46,409 bases of DNA from a bacterium BMS3Abin01 (GTDB lineage: Bacteria; Actinomycetota; Thermoleophilia; BMS3ABIN01). Every line of letters starts with the position of its first letter. Positions within the stretch are counted from its first letter, which is position 1. The notes under the pieces were generated by a model. That model was not told the origin of the DNA. It saw nothing but the letters and a program-made list of their open reading frames with translations, and searched no databases. Below, in pieces: positions 1 through 6,240 of the stretch. The stretch covers positions 1-46,409 of the forward strand of contig BDUA01000047.1 in the NCBI GenBank assembly GCA_002897715.1. Direction: 5' to 3'. Made by a program: the position numbers and the translations under genes.

Positions 1-750
1 GACCCAGCCATAAGTCGTCAGGGCATTGTCAGCGGCGCAGCGTACCAGCTCGGAGGCTGGTGTCACGCCGGCGCAGGCTGCGCTGGTAGCCAGCGGGCTT
101 GACGTTGGCGTAGCCAGGCTGGACGTATAGCTCTTGGTATTGGCATAGACCGGGTCGCCGGCGTTGCCACCCCATCCCAGACGACCCCACTTGAGGTCGA
201 CTACCCTGGGATTGGGACTGCCGAAGTAGCCGGCGGCGCTCATGGAACCATAAGCCATGGCGGCGGGGCTCTCGGTGTGTCCGGTGACGCAGTAAGAGAC
301 GATGTCGGTGCTGAATCCGGCTGTCCGGTGGTCGGTAACCTTACCGGCCACGGCGGGACCGTTGGTGGCATCGGCTGCAGTCGTGAAGCCGCCCACCAGA
401 CGGTATGACGTACCCGGTATGAAGGTGGTGAACGGGCTGTAGATGTCGACCAGTACCGGTGCATCAGCCGCGTCGTCGCCCTCACCCAGGATCACGCCGT
501 CGTTGTTGGAGTCGATCCTGTCCTTCAGGGTAGTACCCGTTATCAGGAATCCGGCCTCTCCGTCGTCAGCCGCTACGTACTGATTACCGATATACGTGTC
601 GATGGCGCCGGCGACGGTGGCCCACTCGGTGGGGTCCATCGCGTTTGCCTTCTGAGTTGCGCCGTCAATAGCCAGGAACACACCCAGTACCATTAGCACA
701 CTCAGGAGCATAATTGCTGTTTTATACAGCATTTTTGAACTTATTTGCAT
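1..750 (-). CDS. Secreted rhodanese-like protein, C-terminus cut by window edge
   Basis: The frame is open for 250 codons from an ATG at 750-748 to the window edge, so the C-terminus is missing. A good ribosome site (AAAGGAGG) lies 8-9 nt before the start. Residues 5-35 form a signal peptide or membrane anchor. Residues 98-120 (PVLVDIYSPFT) and 150-185 (SYCVTGHTE, Cys154) resemble the Asp and catalytic-loop segments of the rhodanese domains encoded at 16.4-18.7 kb, where the loop reads CYTGHTAAE. Residues 80-90 (DSNNDGVILGE) look like a calcium-binding EF-hand or dockerin-type loop inserted in the domain. The gene lies 142 nt downstream of the HprK-like kinase gene on the same strand. The rhodanese call rests on short motif similarity only; sulfurtransferase activity is unproven. 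Confidence 0.55.
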   Translation of the reverse strand, partial: MQISSKMLYKTAIMLLSVLMVLGVFLAIDGATQKANAMDPTEWATVAGAIDTYIGNQYVAADDGEAGFLITGTTLKDRIDSNNDGVILGEGDDAADAPVLVDIYSPFTTFIPGTSYRLVGGFTTAADATNGPAVAGKVTDHRTAGFSTDIVSYCVTGHTESPAAMAYGSMSAAGYFGSPNPRVVDLKWGRLGWGGNAGDPVYANTKSYTSSLATPTSSPLATSAACAGVTPASELVRCAADNALTTYGWV

Positions 751-786
751 AATTGTTAACCTCCTTTCATCATTTTATAGTCGTCC

Positions 787-805
787 GGTCCGCCTTGCGC
801 GGACC
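787..805 (-). terminator. Hairpin between kinase and rhodanese-like genes
   Basis: A perfect 7-bp stem (GGTCCGC/GCGGACC) with a 5-nt loop sits between two co-directional genes. No T-run follows. A TATAAA-like box (774-779) lies just downstream, so the spacer could hold a weak terminator and then a new promoter for the rhodanese-like gene. Confidence 0.3.
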
Positions 806-892
806 ACTTTCCCTATACACGGCTCGGGCTTCCTCCATCCCTCGCCGGTTATGGGCGTTCAAACGCTCACCGCCACCGCGTTCCGCTGCTTC

Positions 893-1918
893 TCAGACGG
901 CGGCGGCCATTTCGTCGACGGCCCCGGCGAGCTCTGAGCCGTCGCGTCCCATGTACAGGCGGTAACTTTTCACCGTCTGCACCAGTTCGGCAAGGATAGC
1001 GAAGTTCTCCTTGCTGGTCCGGGGATCCATGAATAGAAAAGCGTAAAGAATCAGTTCCGCCAACGCTTCGGTGGGGTTAACCTGCTCGTAGCGGGTTTTA
1101 CCGTCCTCGGCGATGACCGGGAACACCAGCAGCCGGGCCGGTGAAGACTCCACCACAGCATTAGGCCCGATCTCATTGAGATTAACCCGTGCTTTCGGCT
1201 GCCAACGATCCTCCGTCAGGTTCCGCGCCAAAGCCAGCTGAGGATAGAGGTCGACCGTCTCGTCACAGACATCCACTTCTTCCGGAAAGAAGAGCAACTC
1301 CGTCCCGGACTCACCGCGCCGGACAAAGACGGTATCGTCGCCCAACAGCTTGTACCCGTTCCTCAGGAGATGTAATGAAAGCGTCGACTTGCCGCAGTTG
1401 CTCTTGCCGGGGAACAGGATGCCCATCCCGTCACGCTCAAGCCCGGCGGCATGGACCGGAAAAACACCGCGCTCCTTGAGCATCTGCGCCCAGATGGGGA
1501 AGAAGATCACATGAGCGATCGACCAGGAGCAGGCGGTTATGGCCTCGTCGACAAAAGCTACAGCCAGCCCCCCCTCGGGGTCGGCAATAACAGAACCGCC
1601 CCCCGGCACCTCCTGATAGCGGAGCTGGCCCTCGCTCCGGTATCGAAGTACCTGCCAGTCATACAGGAGTTCCCCTCTTCCCTTATGGTCACCCGGTCCG
1701 TATTCCGCGCCGGGCTCTTTGGTCAACAGGTAGAACTCGATATCCGGGCTGTCTCCCGGCAGGTCCCGGAAAGACCGGAGGAAGTCCTGGATAGCCAGGG
1801 CCAGCAGATGGTTATCGGCATATACCCTTGTTTCCAGGCCATGGACACTGTAGGTGGCAGCATTCAACCTGGCGCCGTCAAGGCGCTGCACGATCCCTTT
1901 ACCCAGACTGTTCGACAT
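893..1918 (-). CDS. HPr kinase-like P-loop protein (HprK-related kinase)
   Basis: This protein of about 341 residues has the C-terminal core of the HPr kinase/phosphorylase family. VHAA is followed by the Walker A loop GKSNCGKST (residues 171-179 from the chosen start) and then LLGDDTVF, the usual order in HprK-related kinases. The N-terminal 150 residues are not the HprK receptor domain, and no HPr gene is visible. An ATG six codons upstream (1936) is in frame, but AAGGGA lies at good spacing only before 1918. The gene follows the Gly-rich lipoprotein gene and precedes a secreted rhodanese-like gene. Relatives of this fold occur in RiPP clusters, where some phosphorylate a precursor peptide. 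The substrate here is unknown; the 44-residue peptide at 3962-4096 or the neighbouring lipoprotein are candidates by inference only. Confidence 0.7.
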   Translation of the reverse strand: MSNSLGKGIVQRLDGARLNAATYSVHGLETRVYADNHLLALAIQDFLRSFRDLPGDSPDIEFYLLTKEPGAEYGPGDHKGRGELLYDWQVLRYRSEGQLRYQEVPGGGSVIADPEGGLAVAFVDEAITACSWSIAHVIFFPIWAQMLKERGVFPVHAAGLERDGMGILFPGKSNCGKSTLSLHLLRNGYKLLGDDTVFVRRGESGTELLFFPEEVDVCDETVDLYPQLALARNLTEDRWQPKARVNLNEIGPNAVVESSPARLLVFPVIAEDGKTRYEQVNPTEALAELILYAFLFMDPRTSKENFAILAELVQTVKSYRLYMGRDGSELAGAVDEMAAAV

Positions 1919-1957
1919 CTGTTCCCTTATCCCCATTTTCGACAGAGACCCCGGCGT

Positions 1958-2509
1958 TTAAGGCGCCGGTGGCACTTCTATCTGTATCTCACCCCAGCCG
2001 CCGCCACCGCTGTTGCCGCCGGTGCCGCCGCCACTATTGCCGCCGGAGCCGGTACTTGTCTGGCCCGAATCTCCGGATGTGCCTCCACCCTGGTCGGCGG
2101 TGACATTCTCCTTGGTTTCCACTGTCGGCAGAATAGTTTCCAGCTCGGCCTCCTGCCGATCACCGTAGTCGGTCCTGATCGAGTTACATACCCTGTTTGC
2201 TGCGTCTTCGTCCGCATAGCGGAATGTCATGTCGGCCATACACTCATCCCAGGTGTAATCAACCATAACGTCTTCCTGATTCACCCCGTTCGTCGACGCT
2301 CCACCCGCTGAACCAACATCGGCGACACTCCCCGTGCCGCCCGTGGTCCCCGTCTCATCCAGCTGCGAGCCTATAGTCCCTTCTTCCTTAGTGCTGTCTC
2401 CGCATCCGCCTGCCAAGAGAGCCACTGCCATTAACAGAACCATAACCCCGGCTATTGCCATCCATTGCCTTCCCCATGGCCCGCTACCGAGAGAGCTTAC
2501 AGCTTTCAT
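1958..2509 (-). CDS. Secreted Gly-rich protein, possible lipoprotein, with VPPAP tail
   Basis: This 183-residue protein is not recognised as a known family. Residues 15-36 form a hydrophobic export signal ending in a weak lipobox (LAGGC), so it may be a lipoprotein. Residues 37-80 are Ser/Thr/Gly-rich linker. Residues 80-135 form a small acidic domain with two Cys (DECMADM and RVCNS). Residues 138-175 are Gly/Ser repeats, and the last residues are GWGEIQIEVPPAP. That tail resembles the end of the 44-residue peptide at 3962-4096 (W, then V-P-P-rich). The AAGGAG site is 9-10 nt before the ATG. The gene is 39 nt upstream of the HprK-like gene, most likely in one operon. Confidence 0.6.
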   Translation of the reverse strand: MKAVSSLGSGPWGRQWMAIAGVMVLLMAVALLAGGCGDSTKEEGTIGSQLDETGTTGGTGSVADVGSAGGASTNGVNQEDVMVDYTWDECMADMTFRYADEDAANRVCNSIRTDYGDRQEAELETILPTVETKENVTADQGGGTSGDSGQTSTGSGGNSGGGTGGNSGGGGWGEIQIEVPPAP

Positions 2510-2904
2510 CTTGTATGTACTCCTTGCTTGCTTATGTTTGCAGAAACCTCGACCTCTATATCAATTGTACGAAGTTTCCGCGTCAGTTTCACGCCTTCAT
2601 CCACCAAAAAGTGAAACCCGGTCAGGTCGACATCCTGGTCCTTGTCTATAAGTCACCTCCTGGATGGCTTTTACCTGGGGAATACCCGGAGTCCCAAAAA
2701 ACGGGACACAAAAGAGATGGTCTTCAGGCAGATGGCTTCGATAAAGAAGAAAGACCGCTGTTTCCGCTTTAGGCTACCGCTTCCGCTACAGCCGGTCCCT
2801 GTGGCTCATGCCTGGTACCCAACGCTCTCTTTTTCGTTTTCCCCGAACCCCTGTTCGCTGCTCAAGATACTAACAATGTAAGTAGTTTACTCCAAATTGA
2901 GTTT

Positions 2905-2950
2905 ATTGCATGATGTATTCTTACTATATTATTGATTATTTATGATTATT
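2905..2950 (-). promoter_or_regulatory. AT-rich upstream region with words shared with 5977-6062
   Basis: The region contains TATTGATTAT (from 2930) and TTATGATTA (2940-2948) plus a CATGAT word. The same two words occur at 6031-6040 and 6054-6062 upstream of the beta-propeller/peptide operon. Both regions lie upstream of leftward genes for exported products, which suggests a shared promoter or regulator. Confidence 0.4.
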
Positions 2951-2952
2951 TG

Positions 2953-3007
2953 ATGTCACCACAAAACCCTGCGGGGTATATGAACCGGTGACATTTTTTC
3001 TTTTTTT
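2953..3007 (+). terminator. Terminator-like stem with T-tract ahead of cooC
   Basis: ATGTCACC (2953-2960) pairs with GGTGACAT (2987-2994), with an inner CCCTGCGGGG loop helix. A T-rich run with one C follows on the plus strand (2994-3007). No plus-strand gene lies upstream. It either stops stray transcription entering cooC or acts as an attenuator in a longer cooC leader. Confidence 0.45.
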
Positions 3008-3020
3008 CCCCGTTATGGTT

Positions 3021-3037
3021 TATGGATATAATCCATA
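3021..3037 (+). promoter_or_regulatory. -10 box inside an inverted repeat, cooC promoter/operator
   Basis: TATGGAT-ATA-ATCCATA is a perfect 7-bp inverted repeat that contains a consensus TATAAT (3027-3032). A dimeric repressor bound here would cover the -10 box. No clear -35 box is visible. Confidence 0.4.
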
Positions 3038-3096
3038 ACTGAAAGGAAATGCTGGCAGGGGTACTCCCTGAGTTAACAACACCCTTATTTGAGATG

Positions 3097-3870
3097 ATGA
3101 AACTAGCGATCACCGGCAAGGGCGGCGTGGGCAAGACCACCGTCGCCGGAACGATGGCCCGGATACTTGCGGCCCGGGGGAACCGGGTCTATGCCGTGGA
3201 TGCGGACCCGGATGCCAACCTTGCCACCGCGGTGGGCCTTGATCCCGGAGCGGCCCGGTCCGTACGCCCCATAGCCGATATGGCTCATCTGGTGGAAGAG
3301 CGGACCGGTGCGGCGCCCGGCAGCCAGGCGCCGGTGTTCAGGATGAACCCCCGGGTCGACGACATCCCCGCAGAGCTGTCCGTGGAAGCCCACGGTGTGC
3401 ACCTGCTCCGGCTGGGCACGGTGAAGAAGGGCGGCGGCGGATGTATCTGTCCGGAATCGGCCCTGTTGAGGTCGCTGCTTTCGCACCTGATGCTCTATGA
3501 GGGCGACGCGGTCATCGTCGATATGGAGGCCGGCATCGAACACCTGGGGCGTGCCACCGCCAGAGGCGTGGACGCCATGCTGGTGGTGGTGGAGCCGGGA
3601 CGACGCAGCGTGCGTACAGCCGAAGCCATCAGCAAACTGGCAGGCGATATCGGCATATCGAAGCTCAGGCTGGTGGTCAATAAAGTCACCGGGGCGGATG
3701 ATGATTTCTGCAGCCGGCTTGCCGGCTCCTTCGATGTCCTGGGGTGCCTGCCTTTCAGCGAAGATGTCCGCCAGGCCGACCTTCAGGAACAGGCCCCTTA
3801 CGATACCGCGCCCCTCTTCCGGGAACAGATGGAAGGTATCCTGGATCGTCTGATCGATTCCCTGCGATAA
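3097..3870 (+). CDS. cooC: CooC-type nickel-insertion ATPase for CO dehydrogenase
   Basis: This is a MinD-type P-loop ATPase of about 257 residues. It begins KLAITGKGGVGKTT, the deviant Walker A at the extreme N-terminus that is usual for CooC, and continues with DADPDANLA. A CxC pair (GGCICPE, Cys116/Cys118) matches the metal-binding pair of CooC, which loads nickel into carbon monoxide dehydrogenase. IVDMEAG is the Walker B-like segment. In-frame ATGs occur at 3049, 3094 and 3097. 3097 fits the family N-terminus, but 3049 has the clearer AAAGGA site, though very close. The gene stands alone, with no CODH gene in the window. The CooT and nickel transporter genes at 28.7-31.9 kb serve the same chemistry. 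Confidence 0.85.
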   Translation: MKLAITGKGGVGKTTVAGTMARILAARGNRVYAVDADPDANLATAVGLDPGAARSVRPIADMAHLVEERTGAAPGSQAPVFRMNPRVDDIPAELSVEAHGVHLLRLGTVKKGGGGCICPESALLRSLLSHLMLYEGDAVIVDMEAGIEHLGRATARGVDAMLVVVEPGRRSVRTAEAISKLAGDIGISKLRLVVNKVTGADDDFCSRLAGSFDVLGCLPFSEDVRQADLQEQAPYDTAPLFREQMEGILDRLIDSLR

Positions 3871-3900
3871 GACAGCCATAAAACTGTTTCCGTAAATGAC

Positions 3901-3930
3901 GGAGGGCGGCCCCTGCAGGGGCCGCCCTCC
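3901..3930. terminator. 30-bp perfect palindrome, probable bidirectional terminator
   Basis: A 13-bp GC stem (GGAGGGCGGCCCC and its complement) with a TGCA loop lies between convergent cooC and the 44-residue peptide gene. There is no T-run on either side. Its sequence resembles the hairpins at 6173-6200 and 17572-17601. Confidence 0.6.
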
Positions 3931-3961
3931 GGTTATCAGCCTTACCGCTTGCCGCGGGCCG

Positions 3962-4096
3962 TTAAGCCGGCGGCGGCGGAACCGTTACGCTGCACTGCCA
4001 GTTAGGACACTCGAAGGTTATCTCCTTCAAGTTCTCCTTCTTAACCAGCTCAGGCTTGGCGTAGGGTTCCCGGTGGTCACTCTTGCTAGTGGCCAT
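3962..4096 (-). CDS. 44-residue RiPP-precursor-like peptide (YxxPxL leader, CPNWQC segment)
   Basis: The ATG at 4096-4094 is preceded by a strong site (GAAAGGAGAACG), and the frame ends at TAA 3964-3962 after 44 residues. The first part is charged and contains YAKPELVKKENLKEIT (residues 12-27). This matches the Y-x-x-P-x-L...L-x-x-x-T leader pattern that RRE/PqqD-type proteins recognise in lasso and related RiPP precursors. The second part has FECPNWQC (28-35), then SVTV and a terminal PPPPA. A canonical lasso core would need a Gly-like first residue and an Asp/Glu at position 7-9; neither is present, so another modification of Cys30, Trp33 and Cys35 is more likely if it is a RiPP. The gene is 65 nt downstream of the beta-propeller gene. 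No maturase is visible nearby. Too short for routine gene calls. Confidence 0.65.
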   Translation of the reverse strand: MATSKSDHREPYAKPELVKKENLKEITFECPNWQCSVTVPPPPA

Positions 4097-4161
4097 ATCG
4101 TTCTCCTTTCACCTTATCTCACTTATCTCCAGCTTGCCTTTGCGTCCTGTTACCTGACGGA

Positions 4162-5679
4162 TCAGTAGCTGTAGATAGTGGCGCCGCTCTGAGCGGTCGC
4201 GTGTACAGTGGTGCTGAACGCGATAACACCGGATGGTATATGGTACTCGACGGTGTAAGCAGCGGATCCAGCGGTAGCGATGTTCTGCGGCAGACTCGGC
4301 GTGTTCACCGAGGCTACCCCAGCGGAGTTGACCGTACCGGTGATGGTGACGTCCTTGGCGTCCGGACCGGCGTTGGCAATGCCGAAGTCAACCGAGAGGA
4401 TGCCGTTTGTGTAGTCAGCCATGGTGGCCCAGTAGACCGTGCCCATGCTGAGACTCAGGGCAGGCTGGCCGGGATTCCAGGCCGTCTTCTCCATCACGTA
4501 GATACCACACGCGGCTTCGTTCAGACCCTGTACGGAACCCTTGACCACCGGAGCGAGTGGACTGGTGATATCCAGCAGCATCACCGTGGCGCCACCCGGA
4601 TACGGGTCGGGTACCTGACGGACCATGACGTACAGGAGGTTGTCCTCACCCGGGACGATCTCCACGCCGTGGGGCTCGGCGGTTACCGAGTTGGTCAGCA
4701 ACGTCATGTCGATGGTGCCGACGGTGGCGTTGGTAGTCATGTCGACCACTTCCAGTACGCCACTGGTACCACCGGTGACGAACAGCAGGTCGCGGCTCTT
4801 GGCGGCGGTGTTCTGGTGGATTACCGCGCCCGGCAGGGCGGGGTTCTCACCGGTAGCCGTCTTGGTGCCGGCCCAGTCGATGGTCACCGAGTTGGCAGCA
4901 TCCCACATCAGGGAAGCGTAGCCGACGGTGCCGGCCGCGTTCCAGGATATTCCGCAGGTGCTGGACTCGCCGTCGCCATCGAAGTCAGTGGAGATATGGT
5001 TGGTGGCGGTGCCAGTCGAGAGACTGTTCTCCTGCCATCCACCCTGGGTCACCGGCAGCGTTCCCGGAGGCAGCGGTCCGCCGGCAGCGGGACTATACGC
5101 TGCTTCCAGACTGGCGGCCACACCGGGGCCGGCGGCCATGTCGGCGGCCACCAGGTTGTCGGAGGTGGTGTCGTTCACGTCATACTCCAGGCCGCAGTAG
5201 CCGACCAGTGAGCCGGTCATGGGTATCCTGCGGATCTCGGTGCCTGTAGCGATATCTACCTGATACAGGTCGCTGGAGTTGGCGTCGCCGGACAGGGCGC
5301 CCACAGCGTAGATGCTGGCCCTGTCATTGGACGGTACCACACCGTGGATCTCCCAGTGCATACCCAGGCCCGGAAGCAGGCCGTCGGGGGCACGGGGTAC
5401 CGGGACATAATCGACGATGTTCATGGTGCCTACATCGATGATGGCGACATTGCTGTCGTCACCGTTAGCTATATACAGCAGCTGGTCGCTGACGCCCAGA
5501 CTGGCAGACGGAGCCTGATCGCATCCGCTACCATACGCGCCACCACAACCATAGCCACCGTAAGCGGCATCGGCCGCGCCGGACATGCTGCCCGTCGCGA
5601 TGGCCAATGCCAGGATAAGAACAAGCGGCACAGCCAGCATAAGAAACTGCCACTTGTTTTCACTTATGGCAACCTTCAT
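4162..5679 (-). CDS. Secreted YVTN-type beta-propeller protein
   Basis: This 505-residue protein has an N-terminal signal or anchor (hydrophobic 13-38), then a Gly/Tyr/Cys-rich linker (YGGYGCGGAYGSGC). The rest is repeated blades of the YVTN/surface-layer propeller type: LLYIANGDDSNVAIIDV, YQVDIATG, LEVVDMTTNATVGTIDM and MLLDITSPLAP. The last 90 residues look like an Ig-like beta domain. EIHGV and EPHGVEI are reminiscent of metal- or heme-adjacent His segments in such propellers. Substrate or binding partner is unknown. The stop of an upstream basic reading frame overlaps the ATG (ATGA), and AGAGGGTGAAGG provides a site. It is probably co-transcribed with the 44-residue peptide gene downstream, which suggests a working link. 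Confidence 0.7.
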   Translation of the reverse strand: MKVAISENKWQFLMLAVPLVLILALAIATGSMSGAADAAYGGYGCGGAYGSGCDQAPSASLGVSDQLLYIANGDDSNVAIIDVGTMNIVDYVPVPRAPDGLLPGLGMHWEIHGVVPSNDRASIYAVGALSGDANSSDLYQVDIATGTEIRRIPMTGSLVGYCGLEYDVNDTTSDNLVAADMAAGPGVAASLEAAYSPAAGGPLPPGTLPVTQGGWQENSLSTGTATNHISTDFDGDGESSTCGISWNAAGTVGYASLMWDAANSVTIDWAGTKTATGENPALPGAVIHQNTAAKSRDLLFVTGGTSGVLEVVDMTTNATVGTIDMTLLTNSVTAEPHGVEIVPGEDNLLYVMVRQVPDPYPGGATVMLLDITSPLAPVVKGSVQGLNEAACGIYVMEKTAWNPGQPALSLSMGTVYWATMADYTNGILSVDFGIANAGPDAKDVTITGTVNSAGVASVNTPSLPQNIATAGSAAYTVEYHIPSGVIAFSTTVHATAQSGATIYSY

Positions 5680-5838
5680 ACCTTCACCCTCTTTCTAACG
5701 TTTACAAAACGACGCTTCTCCCGTCGGAGAAGGCTTGGTCTGGGTCTTGCAATCGAACCAAATCGTTTAGTTGTATGATTCACCTCCTCATACCCGTTGA
5801 TATCAAGCGCACGATGTTCCCGAGGGGCTTTTTCTTTG

Positions 5839-5904
5839 AATCTGGAAGATGCTAATGAGGCGGCGGCTGAGTGGAAGAAGGGTCGATCTACAATCTGGAA
5901 GATG
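5839..5904 (-). repeat. 13-nt direct repeat, two copies 53 bp apart
   Basis: AATCTGGAAGATG occurs at 5839-5851 and 5892-5904 (CATCTTCCAGATT on the transcribed strand). The spacing is 53 bp, close to five helical turns, so a protein could contact both copies on one face of the DNA. Confidence 0.5.
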
Positions 5905-5976
5905 ACCATCTCAGGCGCCCAATAACAACTTCCCGCTCTCCCCACTCACCCCCGGTGAACGGATAGATACGCTTAA

Positions 5977-6062
5977 TACATGATTTAATTGCAATAAGTC
6001 TACTCTGATTTCAAAACATTACATGATTAGTATTGATTATATTACCCCCCATTTTATGATTA
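5977..6062 (-). promoter_or_regulatory. AT-rich upstream region with repeated ATGATT words
   Basis: CATGATT occurs at about 5979 and 6022, TATTGATTAT at 6031-6040 and TTATGATTA at 6054-6062, in an otherwise GC-rich genome. The last two words recur at 2930-2948. Likely promoter or operator region for the propeller/peptide operon. Confidence 0.4.
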
Positions 6063-6106
6063 ATTTATTCTAATTTAATCAGGGAAACTCCCTATCCGGT
6101 CGAGAT

Positions 6107-6138
6107 AAAAAACCCCTTGGGGTATCTTCAGAAGGGGC
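6107..6138 (-). terminator. Intrinsic terminator after the foldase gene
   Basis: On the minus strand CCCCTT (6137-6132) pairs with AAGGGG (6118-6113) and is followed directly by TTTTTT (6112-6107). It lies about 100 nt after the stop of the leftward foldase gene. Confidence 0.7.
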
Positions 6139-6172
6139 TGAACAGGCGCTCTCTGACCTGCCTTGACAGGAA

Positions 6173-6200
6173 GGAGCGCCGCCCCTCCGGGCGGCGCTCC
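6173..6200 (-). terminator. GC-rich perfect hairpin downstream of the foldase gene
   Basis: GGAGCGCCGCCC and its complement form a 12-bp stem with a 4-nt loop and no T-run. It is the first of two consecutive stop signals after the foldase gene and resembles the hairpins at 3901 and 17572. Confidence 0.55.
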
Positions 6201-6240
6201 TGATTCACGGCCTTTTCTATGATCCAAACCGGCAGCCGGC

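Larger units (their letters stand above)
2510..3096. other. Long intergenic region between divergent lipoprotein and cooC genes
   Basis: No convincing gene was found here. On the minus strand, the leader of the lipoprotein gene holds a strong GGAGGTGA site at 2653-2660 with no ATG, GTG or TTG at proper spacing. A 47-codon open frame follows it from an ATA codon and ends in an ATGA overlap with the lipoprotein start. A GTCCC/GGGAC hairpin lies at 2694-2710. The stretch 2880-2950 is a strong AT-rich island and probably holds the leftward promoter. On the plus strand there is a terminator-like structure (2953-3007) and then a TATAAT box inside an inverted repeat (3021-3037). Confidence 0.5.
5680..6106. 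other. Intergenic leader and promoter region of the beta-propeller operon
   Basis: No firm gene is present. A basic minus-strand reading frame (5676-5945) ends in an ATGA overlap with the propeller start. Its only good ribosome site is GGAGGTGA at 5780-5787, where the nearest start would be the GTG inside that site itself, so I do not call it. The region also has a 13-nt direct repeat (5839-5904) and an AT-rich island (5970-6080) likely to hold the promoter. Confidence 0.45.

Noticed and set aside
770-838. A 22-codon minus-strand frame (MEEARAVYRES...) just before the secreted rhodanese-like gene
   Set aside because: It covers the hairpin and the TATAAA box, and nothing about the product is recognisable. 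Kept out for lack of support.
2660-2880. A cyclic-di-GMP (GEMM-I) riboswitch before the lipoprotein gene
   Set aside because: The minus strand has GAGCCACAGGG and GGTAGCC pieces, but the first half of the consensus (GCAAACC with a GAAA loop) is missing and spacing does not fit.
3962-4096. A canonical lasso peptide precursor
   Set aside because: After the leader Thr the next residues do not give a Gly/Ala/Ser/Cys at core position 1 with Asp/Glu at 7-9, and lasso B/C proteins are not present.
3962-5679. A quinohemoprotein amine dehydrogenase pair (propeller plus small Cys/Trp subunit)
   Set aside because: The small peptide is too short for the gamma subunit and has only two Cys, and there is no diheme alpha subunit or radical SAM maturase nearby.
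5676-5945. An 89-codon basic reading frame on the minus strand ending at the propeller start
   Set aside because: The ATG has no ribosome site, the composition is erratic (many Arg, mixed frames of a promoter region), and it crosses the direct repeats and the GGAGGTGA site. More likely leader DNA than a gene.
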